A stretch of DNA of 12,958 nt from an uncultured Lachnospiraceae bacterium (GCA_910585895.1 CAJUHY010000049.1:1-12958); one strand, 5' to 3'. Positions 6,618 through 12,958 are shown, counted from the first letter of the stretch. Notes: generated from the sequence alone by a model not told the origin. Numbers and translations are program-made.

Positions 6618-7259
6618 ATGAAACGCAATTATCAGAAAGAACTGGAACAGATAATCAGGAGTGTGCAGGGAAAAGAACCCGCGCCGACCCTGCTTTTGCA
6701 TAGCTGTTGTGCGCCCTGCAGCAGTTATGTCCTGCAATATCTGTCTCAGTATTTCCAAATCGCAGTTCTCTATTATAATCCTAATATTTATCCATCGGAG
6801 GAATATTGGAAGCGTGTCAGAGAACAGGAGGAGTTTATAGAACGTTTTTCGTCATTTTATCCGATAAGTTTTATAGAGGGAAAATTTGAACCAGACAGGT
6901 TCTATGAGACGGTAAAAGGTCTGGAACATTTGCCGGAAGGCGGGGAGCGTTGTTTCCGGTGTTATGAGCTGCGTCTGCGGGAAGCAGCAGAGTATGCGAA
7001 ACAGTTGAAGAAGGATTTTTTTACGACGACCCTGTCGATAAGCCCGTTGAAAAATGCACAGAAGCTCAATGAAATAGGGGAGCGTTTGGCACATGAGTAT
7101 GGGATTTCCTATCTCTGCTCTGATTTTAAGAAGAAAGACGGATACAAACAGTCGGTTGCACTCTCCAGAGAATACGGTATGTACCGTCAGGATTACTGCG
7201 GCTGCGTATTTTCCAAACAAGAGAGAGAACAACAGAAAGCACAGAATGAAAATAGTTGA
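6618..7259 (+). CDS. queH: Epoxyqueuosine reductase QueH
   Basis: A 213-residue DUF208/QueH protein, the non-cobalamin epoxyqueuosine reductase that performs the last step of queuosine synthesis on tRNA (Asn, Asp, His and Tyr acceptors). All family landmarks are present: LLLHSCCAPCSSY near the N terminus (Cys30, Cys31, Cys34), NIYPSEEYWKR, ERCFRCYELR (Cys112, Cys115), TTLSISPLKN, DFKKKDGYKQS and the C-terminal YCGC (Cys194, Cys196). The CC and CxxC cysteines are the expected iron-sulfur and iron ligands in this family. ATG 6618 is chosen because AGAGGA at 6606-6611 is well spaced; an upstream in-frame TTG at 6579 lies inside the hairpin and lacks a ribosome site. argH follows 52 bases later with no terminator between, so the two are probably co-transcribed although their pathways are unrelated. 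Confidence 0.95.
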   Translation: MKRNYQKELEQIIRSVQGKEPAPTLLLHSCCAPCSSYVLQYLSQYFQIAVLYYNPNIYPSEEYWKRVREQEEFIERFSSFYPISFIEGKFEPDRFYETVKGLEHLPEGGERCFRCYELRLREAAEYAKQLKKDFFTTTLSISPLKNAQKLNEIGERLAHEYGISYLCSDFKKKDGYKQSVALSREYGMYRQDYCGCVFSKQEREQQKAQNENS

Positions 7260-7311
7260 TACAGCATGTTTTCATAGAGTAGATGTATAGTTTTTGCTAA
7301 GGAGGAACATT

Positions 7312-8733
7312 ATGGCACAGTTATGGGGAGGGCGCTTTACGAAAGAGACAGATCAGCTGGTCTACAATTTTAATGCGTCTATTTCATTTGATAAAAAATT
7401 TTACAGGCAGGACATGGAGGGCAGCATAGCCCATGTGAAGATGCTTGGAAAACAGGGTATCCTTACGGAGCAGGAGATGGAAGATTTAGTGGCGGCAGTC
7501 AAGCAAATCCTGCATGAAGTGGAACATGGTGAACTGGAGATTTCCCACGAGTATGAGGATATCCACAGCTTTGTGGAGGCAACTTTGATTGACCGTCTAG
7601 GTGATACCGGGAAGAAACTTCATACCGGCAGGAGCCGCAATGACCAGGTGGCGTTGGATATGCGCCTTTATACGAGGAAGGAAGTCCTGGCGACAGATGA
7701 ATTGCTGGAAGAATTGCTACATACCATTTTGACAATTATGGAAAAGCATACAGATACGTTTATGCCGGGTTTTACGCATTTGCAGAAAGCGCAGCCCGTG
7801 ACGTTGGCGCACCATTTTGGCGCGTATTTTGAGATGTTCAAACGCGACCGCCAGCGTATGCAGGATATTTACCGGAGGATGAATTACTGTCCTCTGGGTT
7901 CTGGCGCCCTGGCGGGGACGACTTACGATTTGGACAGGTATTATACGGCGGAACTTCTGGGATTTGAGGGACCGACGCTAAACAGCATGGACGGCGTGTC
8001 AGACCGGGATTATCTAATTGAGTATCTTTCTGCTGTTTCTACGGTGATGATGCATTTAAGCCGTTTCTCGGAGGAGGTCATTATCTGGAACAGCAATGAG
8101 TATCAGTTTGTGGAGATTGACGATGCTTACAGTACTGGCAGCAGTATTATGCCCCAGAAGAAGAACCCTGACATTGCAGAACTTGTGCGGGGCAAGACTG
8201 GGCGAGTCTATGGCGCGTTGATTTCTTTGCTTACTACTATGAAAGGAATCCCCCTTGCCTACAATAAGGATATGCAGGAGGATAAAGAACTGGTATTTGA
8301 TGCAATTGATACGGTAAAAGGCTGTCTGGCGTTGTTTACCGGAATGTTGTCCACAATGAAGTTTAACAAAGACAAGATGGAAGCCAGTGCCAAACATGGA
8401 TTTACCAACGCCACAGATGCGGCAGATTATCTGGTAAATCACGGTGTGCCTTTCCGCGATGCCCATGGAATTGTAGGACAGATTGTGTTATATTGCATCG
8501 AGAAAAATATTGCCATAGATGATATGAGTTTAGAGGAACTGAAAAGTATCAGCCCGGTGTTTGAGGAGGATATTTTTGAGGCTGTTTCCATGAAGACTTG
8601 CGTAGAGAAACGCCTGACTGTTGGAGCGCCAGGGCAGGAGGCTATGAAAAAGGTCATTGCTCTGGAGAAAGAAACGCTTGTGCAGGACTGGAAAGCGGAA
8701 ATTCCGGATTGGGAACGCGCATTGCTTGGATGA
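7312..8733 (+). CDS. argH: Argininosuccinate lyase
   Basis: A 473-residue argininosuccinate lyase, splitting argininosuccinate into arginine and fumarate (last step of arginine synthesis); cytoplasmic homotetramer. It begins with the hallmark LWGGRF. Other conserved blocks are the HTGRSRNDQVALDMRL region (about 103-118), FTHLQKAQPVTLAHH (with the catalytic-site His), and the fumarase/aspartase signature GSSIMPQKKNP (276-286) with the mobile-loop serine. Length is normal. The ATG at 7312 has an excellent ribosome site (AAGGAGG at 7300-7306). No argG is in the window, so argininosuccinate synthase must be elsewhere. A long inverted repeat starts 12 bases after the stop. Confidence 0.97.
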   Translation: MAQLWGGRFTKETDQLVYNFNASISFDKKFYRQDMEGSIAHVKMLGKQGILTEQEMEDLVAAVKQILHEVEHGELEISHEYEDIHSFVEATLIDRLGDTGKKLHTGRSRNDQVALDMRLYTRKEVLATDELLEELLHTILTIMEKHTDTFMPGFTHLQKAQPVTLAHHFGAYFEMFKRDRQRMQDIYRRMNYCPLGSGALAGTTYDLDRYYTAELLGFEGPTLNSMDGVSDRDYLIEYLSAVSTVMMHLSRFSEEVIIWNSNEYQFVEIDDAYSTGSSIMPQKKNPDIAELVRGKTGRVYGALISLLTTMKGIPLAYNKDMQEDKELVFDAIDTVKGCLALFTGMLSTMKFNKDKMEASAKHGFTNATDAADYLVNHGVPFRDAHGIVGQIVLYCIEKNIAIDDMSLEELKSISPVFEEDIFEAVSMKTCVEKRLTVGAPGQEAMKKVIALEKETLVQDWKAEIPDWERALLG

Positions 8734-8744
8734 TGACGGCTATC

Positions 8745-8792
8745 TATACAGAATTCACAGATTTGACAGTGTCAGTCTGTGAATTTTGTATA
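8745..8792. repeat. Long near-perfect hairpin between argH and asd
   Basis: The segment 8745-8761 (TATACAGAATTCACAGA) pairs with 8776-8792 (TCTGTGAATTTTGTATA): 17 pairs with one G-U. Inside the 14-base loop, TGAC (8764-8767) can pair with GTCA (8771-8774) around AGT. A T-run occurs only at 8807-8812, 14 bases beyond the stem, so it is an unusual terminator if it is one. A consensus TTGACA (8763-8768) is in the loop and TATAAT (8789-8794) overlaps the descending arm, with a 20-base spacing that is longer than ideal. Confidence 0.65.
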
Positions 8793-8796
8793 ATAT

Positions 8797-8831
8797 TTGG
8801 GATTGCTTTTTTGTCGAAAATATATTAGTAT
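8797..8831 (+). promoter_or_regulatory. Candidate asd promoter region
   Basis: Two overlapping weak pairs are visible: TTGCTT (8803-8808) with TAGTAT (8826-8831), spacing 17, and TTGGGA (8797-8802) with TATATT (8821-8826), spacing 18. Either would give an asd leader of about 80 bases. The choice between these and the TTGACA/TATAAT in the upstream hairpin is not resolved. Confidence 0.3.
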
Positions 8832-8850
8832 ATCTAACAGAAAAACAAAC

Positions 8851-8900
8851 GTCCGCGCATGACGGACAAGAGAAAGAAAAACTCCCGGCGTGTATGGGAG
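8851..8900 (+). promoter_or_regulatory. Two small leader hairpins upstream of asd
   Basis: GTCCG (8851-8855) pairs with CGGAC (8863-8867). CTCCC (8882-8886) pairs with GGGAG (8896-8900), ending 3 bases before the asd ribosome site. The leader is far too short for a lysine riboswitch, which is the known riboswitch of many Firmicute asd/lysC genes, and no recognised class fits. Confidence 0.3.
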
Positions 8901-8916
8901 GGTGAGGAGATTAGAG

Positions 8917-10002
8917 ATGAGTCAGAAATTGAGAGCAGGAATCCTTGGCGGAACAGGTATGGTCGGACAGCGATTTATCGCTCTGTTGGAGAACCATCCT
9001 TGGTTTGAGGTGACAACGATTGCAGCAAGCCCGCGTTCTGCCGGTAAGAGATATGAAGAGGCTGTAGGGGAACGTTGGAAGATGGATACTCCCATGCCGG
9101 AAAATGTAAAGGACATTGTGGTAATGAATGTGAATGAAGTGGAGGCTGTGGCATCCCAGGTAGATTTCGTATTTAGTGCGGTGGACATGTCCAAAGATGA
9201 GATTAAGGCGATTGAGGAAGCATATGCCAAGACGGAGACGCCTGTGGTTTCCAACAACAGCGCGCATCGCTGGACAGAGGATGTACCGATGGTTGTACCG
9301 GAAATCAACGCAGAGCATATGAAGGTGATTGAGTTTCAGAAGAAACGTCTGGGAACAAGCAGAGGTTTTGTGGCAGTAAAGCCGAATTGTTCCATTCAGT
9401 CATATGCGCCGGTTTTGACCGCATGGATGGAATTTGAGCCTTATGAGGTGGTTGCCACAACTTATCAGGCAATTTCCGGGGCAGGCAAGACCTTTAAAGA
9501 CTGGCCGGAGATGGTGGGCAATGTTATCCCTTATATCGGCGGAGAGGAGGAAAAATCTGAGAAGGAACCGCTGCGTATCTGGGGCGAGGTTAAGGATGGC
9601 GTGATTGTGCCGGCAAGTACCCCCACGATTACCTGTCAGTGTGTGCGTGTGCCGGTATTGAACGGACATACAGCGGCAGTGTTCGTGAAGTTTAAGAAAA
9701 GTCCTACCAAGGAGCAGCTGATACAGAAACTGAAAGAATTCAGCGGTGTTCCACAAAAATTGCAACTTCCTAGTGCACCGAAGCAGTTTATTCAGTACCT
9801 TGAGGAGGATAACCGCCCGCAGGTGACCGAGGATGTGGATTATGAGAACGGCATGGGCGTCAGCGTTGGACGTCTGAGGGAAGACACCGTCTATGACTGG
9901 AAGTTCATCGGTCTTTCCCATAATACTGTACGTGGAGCGGCAGGCGGGGCTATCCTGTGTGCAGAACTCTTGAAAGCAGAGGGGTATATTTCAGCAAAAT
10001 AA
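8917..10002 (+). CDS. asd: Aspartate-semialdehyde dehydrogenase, archaeal/fungal type
   Basis: A 362-residue enzyme that reduces aspartyl phosphate to aspartate semialdehyde with NADPH, the branch point to lysine/diaminopimelate, threonine and methionine. The N-terminal nucleotide-binding motif is GILGGTGMVGQRF (8-20). The active-site cysteine is Cys158 in VKPNCSIQ, and the conserved catalytic-domain histidine is His251 in LNGHTAAVFVKF. The sequence around these sites, together with the ASTPTITCQCVRVPV and SVGRLREDTVYDWKFIGLSHNTVRGAAGG blocks, matches the archaeal/fungal-type clade of ASADH rather than the E. coli type. This clade is common in Clostridia. ATG 8917 is preferred over an in-frame TTG/GTG-type extension upstream because AGGAG at 8904-8908 is well spaced. 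It appears to be a single-gene unit, with a terminator hairpin just after the stop. Confidence 0.95.
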   Translation: MSQKLRAGILGGTGMVGQRFIALLENHPWFEVTTIAASPRSAGKRYEEAVGERWKMDTPMPENVKDIVVMNVNEVEAVASQVDFVFSAVDMSKDEIKAIEEAYAKTETPVVSNNSAHRWTEDVPMVVPEINAEHMKVIEFQKKRLGTSRGFVAVKPNCSIQSYAPVLTAWMEFEPYEVVATTYQAISGAGKTFKDWPEMVGNVIPYIGGEEEKSEKEPLRIWGEVKDGVIVPASTPTITCQCVRVPVLNGHTAAVFVKFKKSPTKEQLIQKLKEFSGVPQKLQLPSAPKQFIQYLEEDNRPQVTEDVDYENGMGVSVGRLREDTVYDWKFIGLSHNTVRGAAGGAILCAELLKAEGYISAK

Positions 10003-10015
10003 GAGAACAGAAAGA

Positions 10016-10045
10016 ATAAGGCTGCGTCTTCGGGGGCAGTCTTAT
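10016..10045 (+). terminator. asd terminator hairpin
   Basis: ATAAGGCTGC (10016-10025) pairs with GCAGTCTTAT (10036-10045): ten pairs with one G-U, and a loop containing TTCGGG. It starts 14 bases after the asd stop. The following sequence CTGTCTTTACC is only modestly T-rich, so termination may be partial. Confidence 0.65.
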
Positions 10046-10147
10046 CTGTCTTTACCTAAAGAATATAACTTAACATTAGAAAATAAGGAAAGATTATACA
10101 ATTTGAGTTTTTATTTTTGGTAAACCAAGAGTAAGTTTTTATTAACT

Positions 10148-10165
10148 TATAGTACTTGATATGAT
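10148..10165 (+). promoter_or_regulatory. Extended -10 motif immediately before the cloverleaf element
   Basis: TGATATGAT (10157-10165) fits the extended -10 pattern TGnTATnnT. A weak T-rich -35 (TTTTTA, 10136-10141) lies 18 bases upstream. The predicted start near 10172 would make a transcript begin at or near ACCAAAAGG, the 5' side of the closing stem. The first copy of TATAGTAC is at 10148-10155; the second starts at 10165. Confidence 0.4.
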
Positions 10166-10300
10166 ATAGTACCAAAAGGTCTTGCTGCCTTTGGCAGCAT
10201 AGACATCTTGCACAAAAAGCGTCTGGAAAGCTAGCTTTCCATAGCACTTTTATGTGCAAAGTGTTTCCATCACGTTGTGATGGAAACCTTTTGGTACTAT
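10166..10300. repeat. Cloverleaf-like multi-arm palindromic element (candidate structured RNA or small mobile repeat)
   Basis: A 135-base element closed by a perfect 14-bp inverted repeat, ATAGTACCAAAAGG (10166-10179) with CCTTTTGGTACTAT (10287-10300). Inside are three hairpin arms. Arm 1 is TGCTGCC/GGCAGCA (10183-10189 with 10193-10199, TTT loop). Arm 2 is TTGCACAAAAAG with CTTTTATGTGCAA (10208-10219 with 10247-10259, 12 pairs and one bulged A), topped by the palindrome TGGAAAGCTAGCTTTCCA (10224-10241). Arm 3 is TTTCCATCAC/GTGATGGAAA (10264-10273 with 10277-10286, GTT loop). It has no coding capacity and does not match tRNA, tmRNA, a T-box or a riboswitch that I recognise. The ends read TA-GTACC...GGTAC-TA, so a TA target duplication of a palindromic MITE is also possible. 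Copy number in the genome cannot be seen here. Confidence 0.75.
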
Positions 10301-10347
10301 TAATATTGAGAATTATAAAAAATAAATAAACTTACATTAAACACAAA

Positions 10348-10376
10348 TTGCAATTAAAGTTAAATCGTGATAGAAT
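10348..10376 (+). promoter_or_regulatory. Promoter of the ATPase-like/topB unit
   Basis: TTGCAA (10348-10353) and TAGAAT (10371-10376) are exactly 17 bases apart, and TG at 10368-10369 adds an extended -10. The predicted start near 10383 gives a leader of about 35 bases to ATG 10418. It lies downstream of the palindromic element, so that element is not in the leader of this transcript unless there is read-through. Confidence 0.7.
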
Positions 10377-10417
10377 GAAAAAGAAATTATCCATCAGATG
10401 AGAAAGGATATATGGCT

Positions 10418-11785
10418 ATGGTAGGAAGAAAAAGAGAATTGCAGTATTTAGAGCAGTTATACCACCAAAGCGGGAACCAAATCCTGGTGGTTTATGGACG
10501 TAAGGAGAACCAAGGCAGAGAATTGGTGCAGGAGTTCTGCCAGGAAAAGAAATCATTCTATTACTGTGCACCGGAAGTCTCAGCAAAAGCGCAGAAGATG
10601 AGGATGGGGAGGGAAATTGCCGAATATTATCATGTGGCAATCTCGGAGGAGAGTTATGATAACTATTTTAAACGTATACGAAGTGGAGATTCCAGCAAAC
10701 TGGTACTTGTAATAGAGGAATTTCAGAATATTTTAAAAAGAGACAGTCAGTTTTTGGACAGCATTCTCAAATTACATGGTAAAAAACTCTATCCAGGTCC
10801 GGTGTTGATTCTTCTGTGCAGTACAGATATCCCCTGGGTGGAGCAGGAATTGCCTAAGGCGTTGGGGACAGCGGAGAAGAAGATATCTGGTATGAGGAAA
10901 ATTGAGGATTTGGTTTTCCTGACTGCCACAGTACAACGGTTTCCGGAATATACATTCCGCCAGAGGGTGGAGGTGTATGGAATTCTCGGTGGTAAGCCGG
11001 AGTATCTTTCAAAATGGGATGCCGGGAAAGATGTGAAATATAATATCTGCACCCATATTCTGTCAAAAGATGGGTGTTTCCATCATCAGGCGGAAAGGGT
11101 GATTCGCAGCCATCTCAGGGAACTGTCTGTGTACCATACAATATTAGAGGCTGTGGCTAGCGGTAAGCGCAAGCTCAACGAATTATATAAAGAAACTGGA
11201 TTTTCCAGGGCTAAAATTAGTGTTTACCTTAAAAATCTCATGGCATTTGACGTAGTGGAGAAGGTGTCTTCTTTTGAGACTGGAGGATGGGAGAATGCTC
11301 AGAAAGGTTTATATCAGATAAAAGATACTTATATTAATTTCTGGTTTAAGTTTGTTTATCCTCATTTGTCTGATTTATACTCCATGGAGCCGGAGGAGTT
11401 TTACGAGCGTTATATAGCGGGAGAACTGGAAGAGTACCTGACGCCATATTTTGTGAAGGTATGTATGGAATATCTGGAACTTTTGGATAGCGCACATAAG
11501 CTGCCCTTGGAAATCCATAAGATGGGCACCTGGGTTGGCAAGAGAGGCAACATTGACATTATTGCCCAGAACAGTGTACGGGAGAACTTGATTTGCCTTT
11601 GCAATTGGACAGAGCCGGAGATGACGTTTGAGATGTGCCGGCAATTGTTTGCCAGTATGGAGCAGGCAAGGGTCACGGCAAATTTTTACTATCTGTTTAC
11701 GGCCAAGTCATTTGACGAAAAGTTGGTGCGGATGGTGTCGAATGACTCACGTATTATCTTAGTAGATATGAACCAGGTAATTTAG
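10418..11785 (+). CDS. Archaeal-type ATPase/DUF234 family relative with degenerate active sites
   Basis: A 455-residue protein with the layout of archaeal-type ATP-binding proteins (ATPase_2/AAA_14 plus DUF234). It has an N-terminal MVGRKRELQYLEQLY, a P-loop strand (22-35), a Walker B strand (94-103), a winged-helix region (about 245-285: SGKRKLNELYKETGFSRAKISVYLKNL), the YQIKDTYINFWFKFVYP junction typical of the family, and a C-terminal nuclease-like fold. The usual G-R-R-R-x-G-K-T P-loop is here GRKENQGRE (27-35), without the Lys and Thr. Walker B reads LVLVIEEF (Glu100-Glu101 instead of Asp-Glu). In the C-terminal domain Asp380 is kept but the usual E-C-K-W is LCNW (394-397). The frame is fully open, so it looks like a maintained pseudoenzyme. 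ATG 10418 is preferred over ATG 10412 because AAAGGA (10403-10408) is 9 rather than 3 bases away. topB follows after 15 bases. Confidence 0.8.
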   Translation: MVGRKRELQYLEQLYHQSGNQILVVYGRKENQGRELVQEFCQEKKSFYYCAPEVSAKAQKMRMGREIAEYYHVAISEESYDNYFKRIRSGDSSKLVLVIEEFQNILKRDSQFLDSILKLHGKKLYPGPVLILLCSTDIPWVEQELPKALGTAEKKISGMRKIEDLVFLTATVQRFPEYTFRQRVEVYGILGGKPEYLSKWDAGKDVKYNICTHILSKDGCFHHQAERVIRSHLRELSVYHTILEAVASGKRKLNELYKETGFSRAKISVYLKNLMAFDVVEKVSSFETGGWENAQKGLYQIKDTYINFWFKFVYPHLSDLYSMEPEEFYERYIAGELEEYLTPYFVKVCMEYLELLDSAHKLPLEIHKMGTWVGKRGNIDIIAQNSVRENLICLCNWTEPEMTFEMCRQLFASMEQARVTANFYYLFTAKSFDEKLVRMVSNDSRIILVDMNQVI

Positions 11786-11800
11786 AAAGCAGGATAAATT

Positions 11801-12958
11801 ATGGCAAAAGCTTTGTATATAGCAGAGAAACCCAGCGTAGCAAGGGAGTTTGCAAAAGCATTAAAACAGGATTTTAAGAATCATGACGGATACATGGAAT
11901 CTGAGGAGGCAATTGTCACCTGGTGCGTAGGCCATCTGGTGACAATGAGCTACCCTGAGGTCTACGATGAGAAATATAAAAAATGGAGTCTGGCAACGCT
12001 GCCATTTATTCCTGAAAACTTTAAGTATGAGGTGATTCCGGGGGTGAAGAAACAGTATAAGGTCGTGGCGGGACTTTTAAACCGGCAGGATGTGGCGACA
12101 ATCTATGTTTGTACGGATTCTGGACGTGAGGGGGAGTATATTTACCGTCTGGTGGAACGTCAGGCCAAAGTGCAGGGAAAGGAACGCCGCAGGGTGTGGA
12201 TTGATTCTCAGACTGAAGAGGAAATCTTGCGGGGAATCCGGGAGGCCAAAGACCTTTCGGAATACGATAATCTCTGTGAGTCCGCGTATTTGCGCGCGAA
12301 AGAAGATTATTTAATGGGAATTAATTTTTCCAGGCTTCTGACGCTCAAGTATGGGAATGCGATTTCTAACTTTATGGGAACGCGTTATACGGTAGTCAGC
12401 GTGGGACGTGTCATGACCTGTGTGTTGGGTATGACGGTGCGCCGTGAGCGGGAAATCCGAGAGTTTGTTAAAACGCCATTTTATCGTGTGTTAAATCATT
12501 TATCTGTTCAGGGAGGCGCCATCGAGGGTGAGTGGCGTGCAGTGGAGGGTTCCGTCCATTTTCAGTCCCCCAAATTGTATAAAGAGAACGGTCTTAAAAC
12601 TAAAGAAGAAGCAGACAAATTAATTCAGAATTTAATAGATGGCAAGCCGATGGAAGCATTACAGGCGAGAGTGGAAAGTATAGAGAAGCGCAAAGAGAAG
12701 AAAAATCCGCCGCTTCTCTATAATCTTGCCGAATTGCAGAACGACTGTTCCAGATTGTTTAAAATTAGCCCTGACCAAACGTTGCAGGTTGTGCAGGAAC
12801 TATATGAGAAGAAGCTGGTGACTTATCCCCGAACAGATGCCCGTGTTCTTTCCTCCGCAGTAGCGAAAGAGATACATAAGAATATTATGGGTCTTAAAAA
12901 TATTCCCTCAGTCAGGGCTTTTGCAGAAGCGATTTTGGAACAGGGAAGTTATAAGAAT
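11801..12958 (+). CDS. topB: DNA topoisomerase III (type IA), 5' part, cut by window edge
   Basis: 386 codons are present and the frame is open to the window edge; family members are usually about 600-730 residues, so nearly half is missing. It begins with the Toprim IAEKPSVAREFAKAL (Glu9 region), then the acidic CTDSGREGEYIYR (104-116, Asp106 and Glu110). It then has the GINFSRLLTLKYG segment, SVGRVMTCVLGMTVRRE (the type IA 'VGRVQTPTL' block), and the active-site tyrosine Tyr342 in VTYPRTDARVL. The enzyme relaxes and decatenates DNA through a transient 5'-phosphotyrosine break. The ribosome site AGGA (11791-11794) is 6 bases before ATG 11801. It is the second gene of a unit with the ATPase-like gene. 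The gap of 15 bases and absence of a terminator support co-transcription from the promoter at 10348-10376. Confidence 0.93.
   Translation, partial: MAKALYIAEKPSVAREFAKALKQDFKNHDGYMESEEAIVTWCVGHLVTMSYPEVYDEKYKKWSLATLPFIPENFKYEVIPGVKKQYKVVAGLLNRQDVATIYVCTDSGREGEYIYRLVERQAKVQGKERRRVWIDSQTEEEILRGIREAKDLSEYDNLCESAYLRAKEDYLMGINFSRLLTLKYGNAISNFMGTRYTVVSVGRVMTCVLGMTVRREREIREFVKTPFYRVLNHLSVQGGAIEGEWRAVEGSVHFQSPKLYKENGLKTKEEADKLIQNLIDGKPMEALQARVESIEKRKEKKNPPLLYNLAELQNDCSRLFKISPDQTLQVVQELYEKKLVTYPRTDARVLSSAVAKEIHKNIMGLKNIPSVRAFAEAILEQGSYKN

Larger units (their letters stand above)
10003..10417. other. 415-base gene-free region between asd and the ATPase-like gene
   Basis: No convincing coding frame on either strand. 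It holds, in order, the asd terminator (10016-10045), an AT-rich stretch with a small TTGGT/ACCAA hairpin (10118-10127), two TATAGTAC copies (10148-10155 and 10165-10172), an extended -10 motif (10157-10165), the multi-arm palindromic element (10166-10300), and the promoter of the ATPase-like gene (10348-10376). Confidence 0.8.

Noticed and set aside
7256..7291. TTGATA (7256-7261) and TATAGT (7286-7291) as an argH promoter
   Set aside because: The spacing is 24 bases, and no hexamer at 16-18 bases resembles a -10, so co-transcription with queH is simpler.
10056..10259. A 67-codon open frame on the - strand across the palindromic element
   Set aside because: It lacks a ribosome site, its composition is that of AT-rich non-coding DNA, and the stems of the element explain the sequence better.
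10166..10300. CRISPR array or tRNA/tmRNA as an explanation of the repeat-rich element
   Set aside because: The repeats are inverted and nested, not direct with spacers. There is no T-loop GTTCGAATC-type sequence, no CCA-proximal acceptor and no tag reading frame.
12110..12139. Toprim motif of TopB reads TDSGREGE, with Gly108 where many type IA enzymes have the second Asp of DxD
   Set aside because: From memory the TDxGREGE form is common among Firmicute and plasmid TopB proteins, so it is a clade feature rather than a defect.

Overview
The window looks like chromosomal DNA of a low-to-mid GC Firmicute, most likely a Lachnospiraceae/Clostridia gut anaerobe. The reasons are strong AGGAGG-type Shine-Dalgarno sites before most genes, AT-rich spacers, a QueH-type epoxyqueuosine reductase (common in anaerobes), an iron-dependent alcohol dehydrogenase, an archaeal/fungal-type aspartate-semialdehyde dehydrogenase and a clostridial-style TopB. 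This placement is an inference from gene style, not from a database match.

Layout, left to right. (1) 63-1027: a small SCP2-like lipid-binding protein and a Uma2/DUF820 endonuclease-fold protein on the + strand, closed by a hairpin terminator. (2) 1193-2753 on the - strand: a two-gene ABC importer of the nitrate/sulfonate/taurine class, ATPase then permease with overlapping ends, and no substrate-binding protein in view. (3) 3008-5308, + strand, divergent from the importer: two envelope-type proteins, each with one N-terminal membrane anchor (an SGNH/GDSL-hydrolase-like protein and an M15 D,D-carboxypeptidase/endopeptidase). (4) 5442-8733, + strand: iron alcohol dehydrogenase, queH and argH. 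(5) 8917-10002: asd, behind a leader with a long near-perfect hairpin. (6) 10003-10417: a 415-base gene-free stretch holding the asd terminator, a striking multi-arm palindromic element (10166-10300) and a well-formed promoter. (7) 10418 to the right edge: a two-gene unit of an archaeal-type ATPase/DUF234 relative followed by topB, which runs off the window.

Most genes are housekeeping or common accessory functions: arginine synthesis (argH), the aspartate-family pathway (asd), tRNA queuosine (queH), cell-wall trimming (M15) and DNA topology (topB). The parts least explained by known biology are in the last 3 kb. First, 10166-10300 folds on paper into a cloverleaf: a 14-bp closing stem and three hairpin arms. 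An extended -10 motif sits just upstream, so it could be an undescribed structured RNA or a small palindromic mobile element. Second, the next gene keeps the architecture of the archaeal-type ATPase/DUF234 family but lacks the Walker A Lys and Thr/Ser, has Glu for the Walker B Asp, and has lost the E-x-K residues of its C-terminal nuclease-like domain. It looks like an intact pseudoenzyme co-transcribed with topB.
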